27,415 nt of DNA from an uncultured Anaerosolibacter sp. (GCA_937948705.1 CALECF010000211.1:1-27415), one strand, 5' to 3'. Shown: positions 1 through 8,340, counted from the stretch's first letter. A program made the numbers and translations. Notes: a model not told the origin generated them from the sequence alone.

Positions 1-10
1 CTATAAAAAA

Positions 11-748
11 TTATCCGCGCAAGTCATCCAAAAGCTTGGTTTTCGCTTCTGTTTGCTCATCTTTGGCTTTGATAACTTTAGCTGGGGAGCCAGCTACCAC
101 AGAATCGGGTGGAACATCCTTTGTCACAATGGCACCTGCAGCAACCACTGCATTTCTGCCTACACGAACACCTTCTAATATAACAGCGTTGGCGCCGATT
201 AGAACACCATCCTCAATGATGACAGGTGTAGCACTAGGCGGTTCAAGAACACCGGCTACGACGGCGCCAGCACCCACATGAACATTATTACCGACCATGG
301 CGCGAGCACCTAAAACGGCATTCATATCGATCATGGTATTTTCACCGATTTCCGAGCCGATATTGATGACAGCGCCCATCATAATGACAGCATTGTTTCC
401 AATTTTTACTCGATCGCGGATGACAGCACCAGGCTCAATCCGGGCATTGATGTGTTTAAGATCTAACATAGGAATTGCAGAATTCCTACGATCATTTTCT
501 ATAACATAATCTTCAATGACATCTTTGTGGCTAGATAAGAAGTTTTCTACTTCTCCATGCTCACCAAAGAGAATCCAAAAACCTTCGCTGCCAAATTTCT
601 TGATGCCATCTTGAGTAACAGAACTTAAATCTCCCTGGACATATGCCTTAGCAGGGGTGGATTTCTTTGCTTGTTTAATAAACTTTGCAATTTCATAAGG
701 ATTCGTTAAATCAAATTGTTCCTGTGTTGTGTCATTTTCTATCTTCAT
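11..748 (-). CDS. dapH: Tetrahydrodipicolinate N-acetyltransferase
   Basis: This enzyme (DapH, often annotated dapD) acetylates 2,3,4,5-tetrahydrodipicolinate with acetyl-CoA, the first step of the acetylase branch of diaminopimelate/lysine synthesis in the cytoplasm. The 245-residue protein has an N-terminal alpha/beta domain (about residues 15-95) and then hexapeptide repeats of a left-handed beta helix (about 100-225; repeats such as [23 protein letters not shown]). This matches the Bacillus enzyme of about 236 residues. I start at ATG 748 because AAAGGA lies 11 bases before it; an in-frame ATG at 769 would overlap that site. It is the last gene of the asd-dapA-dapB-dapH run, about 105 bases after dapB. 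The acetyl rather than succinyl assignment rests on sequence type and on the deacetylase-like M20 gene nearby. Confidence 0.93.
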   Translation of the reverse strand: MKIENDTTQEQFDLTNPYEIAKFIKQAKKSTPAKAYVQGDLSSVTQDGIKKFGSEGFWILFGEHGEVENFLSSHKDVIEDYVIENDRRNSAIPMLDLKHINARIEPGAVIRDRVKIGNNAVIMMGAVINIGSEIGENTMIDMNAVLGARAMVGNNVHVGAGAVVAGVLEPPSATPVIIEDGVLIGANAVILEGVRVGRNAVVAAGAIVTKDVPPDSVVAGSPAKVIKAKDEQTEAKTKLLDDLRG

Positions 749-854
749 TGGTGAAATCATTCCTTTCATACATTATTCAATCGGAAAAACTATGATCTAT
801 CCCTATCAACTATGTGGGATTTATATAATGGAAATGTTTTTAATCTTATATTGG

Positions 855-1610
855 CTATTCATGAATGATACTATTCATGTTGTAGAAGCCGGGTGTTTGC
901 TTTACGATAAACTTTGCTGCTCGTATGGCGCCTAAACCGAAAATATCCTTTGATAGGGCAGTGTGGGTGATTTCAATAATCTCATCGGGTCCAGCGAAGA
1001 TCACTGTATGCTCACCGACGATGGTTCCACCCCGAACAGCATGGATCCCGATGTGGGTATCTTTCCGTTCGTCAGTTTTACCATGCCGTCCATAGATATA
1101 CTCTTTATTGTTTTGGAAAGCTTCGTTGATGGCGTTGACTAGCATAAAGGCAGTACCGCTGGGAGAGTCAACTTTTTTATTATGGTGCTTCTCAATGACT
1201 TCGATATCAAAATCGGTACCCAATGTTTTGCCAGCTCTTGCCACAAGGTCTGTCAGTAAATTAATTCCCACAGACATATTGGCGGAATAGAAAATCGGAA
1301 CACTCTTTGAGCAATCCACAAGTTTGGTAAAATCTTCACCGCTTACGCCAGTGGTTGCTGTAACCAAGGGGGTTTTGGTATCGAAACAATGATCGATGAG
1401 GGCAGGAAGGGCACTGTGATGGGAAAAGTCGATGATGACATCGCCTTTTTCCTTGCAAGCACTTGCCTGACCGTATACTGGAAAAGTGTTTAAGTATTTT
1501 TCAGGATGATGATCAATGCCTGCTACAATTTCCACTTCTGGGTCTTCCTTCATGAGCTTTACAAGAACCCTACCCATTTTTCCATTGCATCCATGAAGTA
1601 TTACTTTCAT
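855..1610 (-). CDS. dapB: 4-hydroxy-tetrahydrodipicolinate reductase
   Basis: DapB reduces 4-hydroxy-tetrahydrodipicolinate with NAD(P)H, the second committed step toward diaminopimelate. The protein is 251 residues, normal for the family. The N-terminus has the nucleotide-binding loop GCNGKMG (residues 8-14), and the catalytic and substrate-binding signature EKHHNKKVDSPSGTA lies near residues 150-165. I use ATG 1610, nine bases after an AGGAGGG site at 1620-1626. A TTG at 1613 directly before it is also possible. It follows dapA by about a dozen bases, so the two are surely co-transcribed. Confidence 0.95.
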   Translation of the reverse strand: MKVILHGCNGKMGRVLVKLMKEDPEVEIVAGIDHHPEKYLNTFPVYGQASACKEKGDVIIDFSHHSALPALIDHCFDTKTPLVTATTGVSGEDFTKLVDCSKSVPIFYSANMSVGINLLTDLVARAGKTLGTDFDIEVIEKHHNKKVDSPSGTAFMLVNAINEAFQNNKEYIYGRHGKTDERKDTHIGIHAVRGGTIVGEHTVIFAGPDEIIEITHTALSKDIFGLGAIRAAKFIVKQTPGFYNMNSIIHE

Positions 1611-1624
1611 CAAAGGAATCCCTC

Positions 1625-2506
1625 CTATCTTAGCAACCCATATTCTGTCATTTTAGCGATTAAGGTATTTAAATTTCCTTCGCTCATTTCGGTAAGAGGT
1701 AATCGTAATTCTCCCATTTCAAACCCCATGAGATTCATGGCTGTTTTTACGGGAATAGGATTTACCTCAATGAACAAGGCGTCAATCAAAGCTTTCATTT
1801 GAAGCTGAAGAGCGCAAGCACCTTTCACATCTCCATCAATAAATTTCTGGACCATATCGTGGGTATCCCTTGGTGCCACGTTGGCCACAACGGAGATGAC
1901 ACCATGGCCGCCCAAGGACATTAGAGGGACAATCATATCATCATTTCCAGAATAGATATGAAAGTCTGATGGAACAAGTCTAGCAATTTCTGCTATCTGA
2001 GCAATGTTACCACTGGCCTCTTTGATTGCCTTTATATTTCGATGTTGGGCTAGTTCTGCCACCGTTGCAGGAAGAATATTTACAGCAGTTCTACCAGGAA
2101 CGTTATACAGAATGATTGGAATATTTACTGCATCAGCAATCGCTGTAAAATGTGCGATGAGACCCTTGGTCGTTGCCTTGTTATAATAGGGAGTGATCAC
2201 CAGTAGACCATCTGCACCAACTGACTCAGCATATTTGCTCATCTCGATGGCATGGGCAGTATTATTACTTCCTGTACCTGCGATAACAGGTATGCGTCCA
2301 TTGATTTTTTCTATTGTAAATTTGATCGTTTCTTTCTGTTCTTCTTCGCTCATGGTAGAGGCTTCACCTGTGGTACCACAAACGATGACGGCATCGGTGC
2401 CTTGTTCTATATGCCAGTTTAAGATTTCTTCCATCTTACTGTAATTTACCTTACCATCCTTAAAGGGTGTAACTATGGCCACGCCAGAACCAGTAAATAG
2501 ACTCAT
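1625..2506 (-). CDS. dapA: 4-hydroxy-tetrahydrodipicolinate synthase
   Basis: DapA condenses pyruvate with aspartate semialdehyde, the entry into the diaminopimelate pathway. It is a 293-residue TIM-barrel enzyme of usual length. The visible active-site residues are the GTTGE loop (Thr45, Thr46), Tyr134 in LYNVPGRT with Arg139, and the Schiff-base lysine Lys162 in KAIKEASG. The start at 2506 has AAGGAAGGA eight bases upstream. It lies between asd and dapB in the riboswitch-controlled operon, next to the gene that makes its substrate. Confidence 0.96.
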   Translation of the reverse strand: MSLFTGSGVAIVTPFKDGKVNYSKMEEILNWHIEQGTDAVIVCGTTGEASTMSEEEQKETIKFTIEKINGRIPVIAGTGSNNTAHAIEMSKYAESVGADGLLVITPYYNKATTKGLIAHFTAIADAVNIPIILYNVPGRTAVNILPATVAELAQHRNIKAIKEASGNIAQIAEIARLVPSDFHIYSGNDDMIVPLMSLGGHGVISVVANVAPRDTHDMVQKFIDGDVKGACALQLQMKALIDALFIEVNPIPVKTAMNLMGFEMGELRLPLTEMSEGNLNTLIAKMTEYGLLR

Positions 2507-2562
2507 CTACAACATCCTTCCTTTTATAGTTTTCATTGATTACGAAAGTTCAGTGGATGAAA

Positions 2563-3558
2563 TTATAATGATTGAGCAACAAGCTCAGCTATTTGAATAG
2601 CGTTGGTAGCAGCACCTTTTCGAATGTTATCTGCTACAACCCACATATTCAACCCGTTTTCTATACTCTCATCCCTGCGTATTCTTCCTACATATACAGC
2701 ATCGGTTCCTGCTGCTGCCCGGGCTAATGGGTATATATTCGCCGATGGATCGTCCTGTAGTACAATTCCTGGGCTATTCTTCAATAATTCTCGAACTTCA
2801 TTTACAGTAAATGATTCTTCCAATTCCACATTGATGGATTCGCTATGACTATTGAAAACTGGGACTCTTACAGTTGTGGCTGTGATTTTTAGATTTTCGT
2901 CACCAAGAATTTTTTTCGTCTCTTCAATCATCTTCATTTCTTCTTTTGTATAGCCATTCTCTAAAAATACGTCGATGTGGGGTAAGCAGTTGTGGGCGAT
3001 TGGATGGGGATAAGCCAACAGAAGATCATTTCCGCTTAAGCCCTCCTCGAGATCTTTTACACCCTTTACACCAGTACCTGAAACTGATTGGTAAGTAGAA
3101 TAAATGATTCTCTTAATGTGATATTGGTCGTGAAGCGGTTTTAATGCGACCATGGCTTGGATTGTAGAACAATTAGGGTTTGCAATGATACCTTTGTTCC
3201 ATGAGATATCCTCTGGGTTTACTTCGGGAACAACAAGGGGAACATCTTGATCCATTCTCCATGCGCTGCTGTTATCCACCACAATCACACCTTTTGCTGC
3301 AGCGATAGGAGCATATTTCTTGCTGATATCTCCTCCAGCCGAAAATAAAGCGATGTCAATACCTGTATCAAAGCTTGATTCAGTAAGCTCTTGAACGGTG
3401 TACTCTATACCTTTACATGTTACTTTTTCACCAGCAGATTTCGCGGAAGCGAATACATGGAGTTGATCATAGGGAAAATCTCTTTCTTCTAAAACCTTTA
3501 GGAATGTTCTTCCTACCATGCCAGTAGCACCAACCACGGCCAAATTAATTTTTTTCAT
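2563..3558 (-). CDS. asd: Aspartate-semialdehyde dehydrogenase
   Basis: This enzyme reduces aspartyl phosphate to aspartate semialdehyde with NADPH, the branch point for lysine, threonine and methionine. The 331-residue protein has the N-terminal Rossmann loop GATGMVGRT (residues 10-18), the catalytic cysteine Cys130 in NPNCSTIQ, and the SGTGVKG segment near 160-166. A GAAAGGGG site stands nine bases before the ATG. It is 22 bases downstream of the DeoR-type regulator and 56 bases upstream of dapA, consistent with one transcript. No aspartokinase gene is present in the window. Confidence 0.95.
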   Translation of the reverse strand: MKKINLAVVGATGMVGRTFLKVLEERDFPYDQLHVFASAKSAGEKVTCKGIEYTVQELTESSFDTGIDIALFSAGGDISKKYAPIAAAKGVIVVDNSSAWRMDQDVPLVVPEVNPEDISWNKGIIANPNCSTIQAMVALKPLHDQYHIKRIIYSTYQSVSGTGVKGVKDLEEGLSGNDLLLAYPHPIAHNCLPHIDVFLENGYTKEEMKMIEETKKILGDENLKITATTVRVPVFNSHSESINVELEESFTVNEVRELLKNSPGIVLQDDPSANIYPLARAAAGTDAVYVGRIRRDESIENGLNMWVVADNIRKGAATNAIQIAELVAQSL

Positions 3559-3580
3559 TTAGAATAGCCCCTTTCAAAAT

Positions 3581-4366
3581 TTATCTTTTCATTGAATTGT
3601 TTAACATTGTCGCCAATTCAACTTTCACACCATGTTTTGAGATACGGTGTAGTTCTTCTTTGTTGGCATTTTCATCGGTAATCAGCATATCAATTTTCTG
3701 TACATCACATACCTTGGAAAATGTAATACGACCGATCTTTCTATAATCTGCAATTACGATATTTTTTTGTGTGCAATCCATCAGTGTTTTTAAAAAGTCT
3801 GCACTTTCTATGGTAGAGGTACTCATGCCAAATTCATCTTTAATACCTGCACAGGGGAGGAATGCCTTATCGAAATAGTAGTTTCTAAGATCGTTCACAG
3901 CTCTAGAACCAAGAATGTTGCCTTTGTAATTTTTAATGCGCCCGCCGATGACGATGGTCTCGACTGAGTCTATAAGGGAAAGTTCTTTGGCCACATCTAG
4001 GGAGTTTGTGACTACGGTAATATTTTTGTCCCGCATCATGGGGATCATAAATAAACCGATGGTACTCCCCATGAGCATGATGGTATCTCCGTTTTCAATA
4101 AACTCCATAGCTTTTGCTGCAATAGCCTTTTTCTCTTCAATAGCCTCATTTTTTCCTTCCTCCTTGGAAGGAATCCATTTGGTTTTTTCAATACGTGTTG
4201 CCCCACCATGGGTTTTTTTCAAAAGGCCTTTTTCTTCTAAATCTGTTAGATCTCTACGGATTGTATAGATAGATACATCAAAGGCCTCTGTGAGCTGCTG
4301 CAAATTAACAATGCCCTCTCGCTCAATCATCTCTAATAACTTTTTTCGTCTCGCTTCTGTAATCAA
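3581..4366 (-). CDS. DeoR-family transcriptional regulator
   Basis: This is a 261-residue DeoR/GlpR-type DNA-binding protein. Residues 1-60 form the winged helix (VSIYTIRRDLTDLEEKGLL, followed by the family hallmark KTHGGA). The remainder is the DeoR sensor domain, whose fold resembles sugar-phosphate isomerases (MGSTIGLF, VVTNSLDVA, IVIGGRI segments). It starts at TTG 4366, with GGAGG eight bases upstream. It is the first gene after the lysine riboswitch and sits 22 bases before asd, so lysine should control its expression unless the weak internal promoter at 4418-4446 dominates. DeoR proteins usually sense phosphorylated sugars; neither the ligand nor the target genes can be read from the sequence, and a role in lysine control is only inferred from position. 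Confidence 0.88.
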   Translation of the reverse strand: MITEARRKKLLEMIEREGIVNLQQLTEAFDVSIYTIRRDLTDLEEKGLLKKTHGGATRIEKTKWIPSKEEGKNEAIEEKKAIAAKAMEFIENGDTIMLMGSTIGLFMIPMMRDKNITVVTNSLDVAKELSLIDSVETIVIGGRIKNYKGNILGSRAVNDLRNYYFDKAFLPCAGIKDEFGMSTSTIESADFLKTLMDCTQKNIVIADYRKIGRITFSKVCDVQKIDMLITDENANKEELHRISKHGVKVELATMLNNSMKR

Positions 4367-4417
4367 ATCCTACGCCTCCACATTCATATTGCATGATTAT
4401 ATTTTGCTAATATTATT

Positions 4418-4446
4418 ATAATATAATTATCAATTTATGGTTACAA
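4418..4446 (-). promoter_or_regulatory. Possible internal promoter of the DeoR gene
   Basis: On the minus strand TTGTAA (4441-4446) and TATTAT (4418-4423) are separated by 17 bases, about 50 bases before the TTG start. Both boxes are imperfect and the region is very AT-rich, so chance is a real alternative. If it is active, the operon has a lysine-independent basal supply. Confidence 0.3.
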
Positions 4447-4596
4447 TTATCTTATCATGGGATATGTTTGTTTGTAAATATGTTTGAAGCATGGGGGCAA
4501 TTAATATTTTGCACGGGTTCATATATTATATTCAATGGTGCAGCCTTAGGGTGCATATGACTATTTATGTAAGGCCTGGGTATGAAAAAAGGGTAT

Positions 4597-4637
4597 AAAA
4601 AAACGGCGTAGGAGTAAAAGGTACCCTTCGCCGTTTT
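4597..4637 (-). terminator. Attenuator of the lysine riboswitch
   Basis: On the minus strand a 9-bp stem (AAAACGGCG with CGCCGTTTT; plus-strand arms 4629-4637 and 4600-4608) is followed by seven U residues. It lies just past the aptamer and about 230 bases before the first gene. It should stop transcription when lysine is bound. Confidence 0.88.
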
Positions 4638-4668
4638 GTAAACGTCAGTAGAATACAACTTTCACCCT

Positions 4669-4860
4669 GTGTGTGCTAGCGCTTCGTCGATAAACTGGGT
4701 GATTTATCGATGACAGTACTATGCTTTTTCAGCACAGTCCCAGCAATATATCCCAAGGGGGAATACTTGCTTCGGCGAAGACACCTTTCCTTTTCGCATA
4801 AACGGTTCCCTAAACCTAGCCAAAAGTAATCATTGTCGATCGCAACCTCTAATACACAAC
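4669..4860 (-). promoter_or_regulatory. Lysine riboswitch (L-box) aptamer
   Basis: Read on the minus strand, the segment carries the conserved L-box pieces in order: TTAGAGGTTGCGAT at the 5' side, GGAAAGGTG, then TTCGCCGAAGCAA, GCTGGGACTGTG, ACTGTCA, and a long closing hairpin (TCGATAAA with TTTATCGA). The outer helix P1 can pair GTTGTGTATTAG with CTAGCACACAC. These blocks match the lysC leader riboswitch of Bacillus in sequence and spacing. It is followed by an intrinsic terminator, so control is by transcription attenuation. It governs the deoR-asd-dapA-dapB-dapH operon. Confidence 0.95.
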
Positions 4861-4899
4861 AAATTCGTTGAAATGGTTAATAAGTATTCAATTTAGTGT

Positions 4900-4928
4900 A
4901 TCTTAACACGCACCAAAAAATAAGTCAA
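4900..4928 (-). promoter_or_regulatory. Promoter of the lysine riboswitch operon
   Basis: On the minus strand TTGACT (4923-4928) and TAAGAT (4900-4905) are 17 bases apart, about 40 bases before the aptamer begins. It overlaps the divergent control region of the M20 gene. Confidence 0.75.
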
Positions 4929-4969
4929 CACAAAATAAACTTTTTCTTTTCTAAGAAAATGAAAAAGGA

Positions 4970-4975
4970 TACAAT
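4970..4975 (+). promoter_or_regulatory. Putative -10 box of the M20 gene
   Basis: TACAAT stands 44 bases before the preferred GTG start of the deacetylase gene. The -35 region is poor (a pyrimidine tract around 4941-4952), so this is a tentative call. The two divergent promoters lie within 70 bases of each other. Confidence 0.4.
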
Positions 4976-5018
4976 GAATTTATGAAGGTTGGCAGATAAT
5001 AAATATGAGGTGATCGAT

Positions 5019-6188
5019 GTGATTCAAATACAAGAGCAATTAATGGCAATGAAAGACGAGACAATGGAGCTGAGAAGAGCCCTTCATCAAATACCAGAAA
5101 GCGGATTTGAGGAATATAAGACCAGTGCATTTATCATTAAAAAGTTAGAGGAATTTGATATTGAAGTCCAAAAAAATATTGCTGGAACTGGTGTGATTGG
5201 ATATTTAAGAGGCACGATTGGGGACCAAACCATCGCATTTCGGGCAGACATGGATGCCTTATCCGTTGAAGAAAAAACAGATTTAACCTATGCATCAGCC
5301 CATGAGGGGATGATGCATGCCTGTGGCCATGATGCCCATATGGCAATTCTTTTAGGTCTTGCTAAATTCCTTTCGGAAAATAGAAGTAGTGTACAATGGA
5401 ATATTGTATTTCTGTTTCAGCCAGCTGAAGAAGGTCCTGGTGGTGCGAAACCCATGATTGAAGAGGGAATTATTGAGAAGTATAAAATTGATAGGATTAT
5501 GGGACTCCATGTTTTTCCTGAGGTAGAGGAAGGGAAAGTGGCATGCAGGCCAGGGCCAATGATGGCTCAAACGGGAGAGTTTGATATCAAGATTACTGCC
5601 AAAAGTGGCCATGGCGCCATCCCCCATAAAGCTATCGATGGCATTTTAATCGCATCGAATTTGATTATGAACTACCAGTCCATCGTGAGCCGGAATATTG
5701 ATCCTATAGAAGGCGCTGTGATGACCATAGGAAAAATGTGGGGCGGTGAACGGAGAAATATCATTGCTGGGCAAGTGGTTTTAGAAGGAACCATGCGGGC
5801 TTTTTCAGAGGAAACCTATAGAACCATTCAGCAGAGAATGAAAGAAATAGCCGATGGGGTTGCATTATCCTATCAATGTAAGATCGATATCGAATTTAGA
5901 GATATGTATCCCGCGGTGGTAAACGATGACGAAATGTTTCATGCATTGCAGGTAGCTGTTGGGCAGGAAAACTTAGTACTGATAACACCTCAAATGATTG
6001 CTGAAGATTTTTCATACTTTCAGAGAGTGATTCCAGGTTTATTTTTCTTTCTTGGATCGAGAAATGAACATAGTGGGTATATCCATCCGTTGCATAACGG
6101 TTGTTTTACCTTTAATGAGGAAATATTGATGACGGGTATTCAAATATATTTAAACTATATGAAACTGAAAGATATCATCAAAGAATAG
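5019..6188 (+). CDS. M20 amidohydrolase, likely N-acetyldiaminopimelate deacetylase
   Basis: This is a zinc-type M20 peptidase/amidohydrolase of 389 residues. The metal-site residues are in place: Cys102 and His104 in HACGHDAHM, Glu137/Glu138 in QPAEEGPGG, and His164. The segments FRADMDAL, FLFQPAEEGPGG and NIIAG resemble the Bacillus YkuR N-acetyldiaminopimelate deacetylase, which acts two steps after DapH. Divergent placement beside the dap operon supports that substrate, but related M20 enzymes hydrolyse other N-acyl amino acids. I prefer GTG 5019, with AGGTG six bases upstream. A TTG at 4989 would add ten residues, but its GAAGG directly abuts the codon. It lies 33 bases upstream of the CPBP gene. 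Confidence 0.85.
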   Translation: MIQIQEQLMAMKDETMELRRALHQIPESGFEEYKTSAFIIKKLEEFDIEVQKNIAGTGVIGYLRGTIGDQTIAFRADMDALSVEEKTDLTYASAHEGMMHACGHDAHMAILLGLAKFLSENRSSVQWNIVFLFQPAEEGPGGAKPMIEEGIIEKYKIDRIMGLHVFPEVEEGKVACRPGPMMAQTGEFDIKITAKSGHGAIPHKAIDGILIASNLIMNYQSIVSRNIDPIEGAVMTIGKMWGGERRNIIAGQVVLEGTMRAFSEETYRTIQQRMKEIADGVALSYQCKIDIEFRDMYPAVVNDDEMFHALQVAVGQENLVLITPQMIAEDFSYFQRVIPGLFFFLGSRNEHSGYIHPLHNGCFTFNEEILMTGIQIYLNYMKLKDIIKE

Positions 6189-6221
6189 AATATAGCAAGA
6201 TTTATAAAAGGAGGAAATGGG

Positions 6222-7190
6222 TTGGAGGAAAAAAAGGGGATACAGATACTCGGTATAAATATTCTTTATCTGGTAGTGGCATTGTTGCTGCTCACCGTTG
6301 GTGCCTTCGTCCAGTATAGAGATGTTAAAACTGGGTTGATCATCACGGAATACGTTCTTGTACTGTTACCAGTGATCTTGTTTTTAAAAATAAAAGGGGA
6401 GAGTATCAAGGAAGTGCTCCGTTTAAATCCTCTGAGGGTAAAGCATGGGATGCTTATCGTGTTGATTACTGTCCTTAGTTACCCCTTAGCTTTATTTTTT
6501 AACTTGATTGCTATGACGATTTTGAGTACCTTTGGGGAATTGGAACAGCTTCCCATTCCCATGGCGGATAATTTTAAAGATTATATTGTTTTAATGCTCA
6601 TTATTTCAGTTTCCGCTGGTATTTGTGAAGAGGTTTTTTTTAGGGGATTGATGATGCGAGGATACGAAAAACTGGGAAAAGCCAATGCCATTGTATTATC
6701 AGCGGTATTGTTTGGTGTATTTCACTTTAATGTGCAGAACCTATTGGGGCCGATTGTACTGGGTCTCATTTTCGGATATCTTGTCTACCAAACCAATTCA
6801 CTCTATGCTGGAATTATCGGACATATGGCAAATAATGGGTTCGCTGTAACCTTAGGATATGGATTGATTCAGTTTCAAAAAAGAATAGGAAATACTGTGG
6901 ATGTGGCAGCACAGGCTATGCCGAATACTGTACAACTGGCAGCGGCAACACTGGTCATTGGTTTTATTGCTGTTTTGGGTGGTGCAGCAGCATTCATGCT
7001 TTTACGAATCATTATTCAAGATACAAATCAAGCAGTATATAGAGAAGGTTCACAGGAAATTGTATGGAACGAAGATCTAGAAGAATTGCCTCCAAAAGTG
7101 AAAATATCTATGGCGTCCTTTGTACCTGTTTTCATTACCCTCCTTATATTTGTCTTTCTAGGGTATATGCAGATTCAACGGCTAGCATAG
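6222..7190 (+). CDS. CPBP-family intramembrane metalloprotease
   Basis: This is a 322-residue multipass membrane protein of the CPBP (CAAX protease/bacteriocin-processing, Abi) family. It carries the family motifs EEVFFRG (Glu136, Glu137, Arg141), FGVFH (His168) and HMANN (His201, Asn205), the presumed metal and catalytic residues. About eight hydrophobic segments are visible, including a C-terminal one after a charged stretch (about 265-300) that probably faces the cytoplasm. It starts at TTG with AGGAGG seven bases upstream, and it likely shares a transcript with the preceding M20 gene. Substrates are unknown; members act in prenyl-protein processing, bacteriocin immunity or anti-sigma cleavage. 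Confidence 0.88.
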   Translation: MEEKKGIQILGINILYLVVALLLLTVGAFVQYRDVKTGLIITEYVLVLLPVILFLKIKGESIKEVLRLNPLRVKHGMLIVLITVLSYPLALFFNLIAMTILSTFGELEQLPIPMADNFKDYIVLMLIISVSAGICEEVFFRGLMMRGYEKLGKANAIVLSAVLFGVFHFNVQNLLGPIVLGLIFGYLVYQTNSLYAGIIGHMANNGFAVTLGYGLIQFQKRIGNTVDVAAQAMPNTVQLAAATLVIGFIAVLGGAAAFMLLRIIIQDTNQAVYREGSQEIVWNEDLEELPPKVKISMASFVPVFITLLIFVFLGYMQIQRLA

Positions 7191-7222
7191 TGGGTTGAGA
7201 GGAAGAAAAAGATACTTAAAAT

Positions 7223-7289
7223 CGGGCGGGGAAACCCCGTTCCTAGCAATGTGTGCAATATTACTAGGGGCAGGGTTGTCCTGCCCGTC
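7223..7289. repeat. Paired REP-like palindromes, divergent
   Basis: Two GC-rich hairpins stand in opposite orientation around a short AT spacer. The left one is CGGGG-aaa-CCCCG (7227-7239); the right one is GGGCAGG-5 bases-CCTGCCC (7268-7286). On its own strand each begins with CTAGG and ends with GCCCG, so the whole is an imperfect inverted repeat of about 67 bp. It resembles a REPIN-type element. It has no U-rich tail suited to termination. Confidence 0.6.
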
Positions 7290-7418
7290 TGTCGTTTCAT
7301 CTAATTTCATCAGCATTTTTAAAGAGTAGCTTTTACTGAAAGAAAGTATAAGTTAGATAGATAGAGAATAACCTAAGGATGATAGATCGTTGTTCTTTGA
7401 AAGGAATGTGGACACTGT

Positions 7419-7955
7419 ATGGACAATTCAAAAGATGAAGGCAGTAAACCTTTACCAGATATTATCAAGGAGGATCTCAGTGTTTTATTCGTAGGATACA
7501 ATCCTGGTTTGAAATCTGCCCAAGAGGGACATCATTATGCAGGAAAAAGCAATCGATTTTGGAAGTTGTTATATGATGCGGGGTTAACCCCTTATAAGTT
7601 AAAGCCTTACGAGGACAGAGAACTCCTAAACTATGGATATGGATCAACAAATATTATAGACAGAGAAACGAAAAGTGCGGCGGAGTTGACTGACGAAGAA
7701 TATGAAGCTGGAAGAGAAAAATTGAAGAAACTATTGCGAAAATATCACCCCAAGATTGTATGCTATGTAGGAATCGGCGTTTATCAGAGGTTTGCAAAGA
7801 AGAAAGATATAAAGCCAGGCTTACAGTCGAATCCCGTGGTGGAAGGTGTGTTGGACTATGTGTGCTCTTCAAGCAGCGGGTTGAATCGGATTCCCATGGA
7901 TGAGCAAGTGAAGTGCTTTGAAGGTGTGGTAGAACTTTTAAAAAGTATAAAATAA
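7419..7955 (+). CDS. mug: Mug-type G/U mismatch DNA glycosylase
   Basis: This 178-residue protein belongs to family 2 uracil-DNA glycosylases (Mug/TDG), which remove uracil or related bases from mismatches. The N-terminal motif is VGYNPGL (Asn28 is the water-positioning residue), followed by HYAGKSNRFWKLLYDAGL, the classic NRFW...AG pattern. The C-terminal SSSSGLNR corresponds to the NPSGLSR wedge motif of E. coli Mug. The length is close to that of E. coli Mug. AAGGA is 13 bases before the ATG, a long spacing, so the exact start is slightly uncertain. It precedes the spore-protein gene by 60 bases; repair and spore DNA protection are a plausible pairing. Confidence 0.88.
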   Translation: MDNSKDEGSKPLPDIIKEDLSVLFVGYNPGLKSAQEGHHYAGKSNRFWKLLYDAGLTPYKLKPYEDRELLNYGYGSTNIIDRETKSAAELTDEEYEAGREKLKKLLRKYHPKIVCYVGIGVYQRFAKKKDIKPGLQSNPVVEGVLDYVCSSSSGLNRIPMDEQVKCFEGVVELLKSIK

Positions 7956-7975
7956 GATATTGTGTATAAAAGCCA

Positions 7976-8004
7976 CCCCTCTTACCCATAATACAGAAGA
8001 GGGG
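7976..8004 (+). other. Hairpin ahead of the spore-protein gene
   Basis: CCCCTCTT (7976-7983) and AAGAGGGG (7997-8004) form a perfect 8-bp stem with a 13-base loop. No U run follows. The 3' arm runs into the GGAGGGG ribosome site of the next gene (8003-8009). Confidence 0.6.
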
Positions 8005-8015
8005 AGGGGTAGAAA

Positions 8016-8228
8016 TTGTCAAAGAAGAACAGCCTTAAGAACAAAAAGAAGAAGATAGAGACCATAGAAGATCAATGGAAATACGAAATCGCGGCTGAAT
8101 TAGGATTAACAGATAAGGTAGAAGAATTTGGTTGGGGTGGGTTGACTGCAAAAGAAACAGGTCGAATCGGCGGACTCATCACCGTACGCAAAAAACAACT
8201 CAATCAGAAAATGACCATGGAGGGATAG
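8016..8228 (+). CDS. Small acid-soluble spore protein, SspF-like
   Basis: This 70-residue basic protein is related to alpha/beta-type spore proteins, which coat spore DNA and shield it from UV and chemical damage. The core KYEIAAELGL, then EFGWGGLTAKETGRIGG and a lysine-rich end, follows the SspF-like pattern (KYE-A--LG, GWG-L-A-E-GR-GG). The N-terminal lysine run is longer than in Bacillus SspF. It starts at TTG 8016 with GGAGGGG seven bases upstream. The gene ends in its own terminator. I see no clear sigma-G promoter. Its presence implies a spore former. Confidence 0.82.
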   Translation: MSKKNSLKNKKKKIETIEDQWKYEIAAELGLTDKVEEFGWGGLTAKETGRIGGLITVRKKQLNQKMTMEG

Positions 8229-8251
8229 GAAATACTATTCCTCTTTTTATT
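8220..8251 (+). terminator. Terminator of the spore-protein gene
   Basis: GAGGGATAG (8220-8228) pairs with CTATTCCTC (8235-8243) with one G-U pair, followed by TTTTT. The stem includes the stop codon. Confidence 0.75.
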
Positions 8252-8340
8252 TAAGTTTATTTAGAAGGTGCTGGAAGTCAAAGTCATAATAAGTGTATAC
8301 AGTTGTAAAATTATGCGACGTAAGGTTGAGATCAAAGCTG

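Noticed and set aside
4455..4658. Minus-strand frame of 67 codons between the riboswitch and the DeoR gene
   Set aside because: It begins in the attenuator region, and the encoded peptide shows no family features; the area is explained by the leader RNA.
7268..7286. Terminator of the CPBP gene
   Set aside because: The stem is strong, but no U tract follows (CGTCTGTCG), and its twin palindrome points to a repeat element instead.
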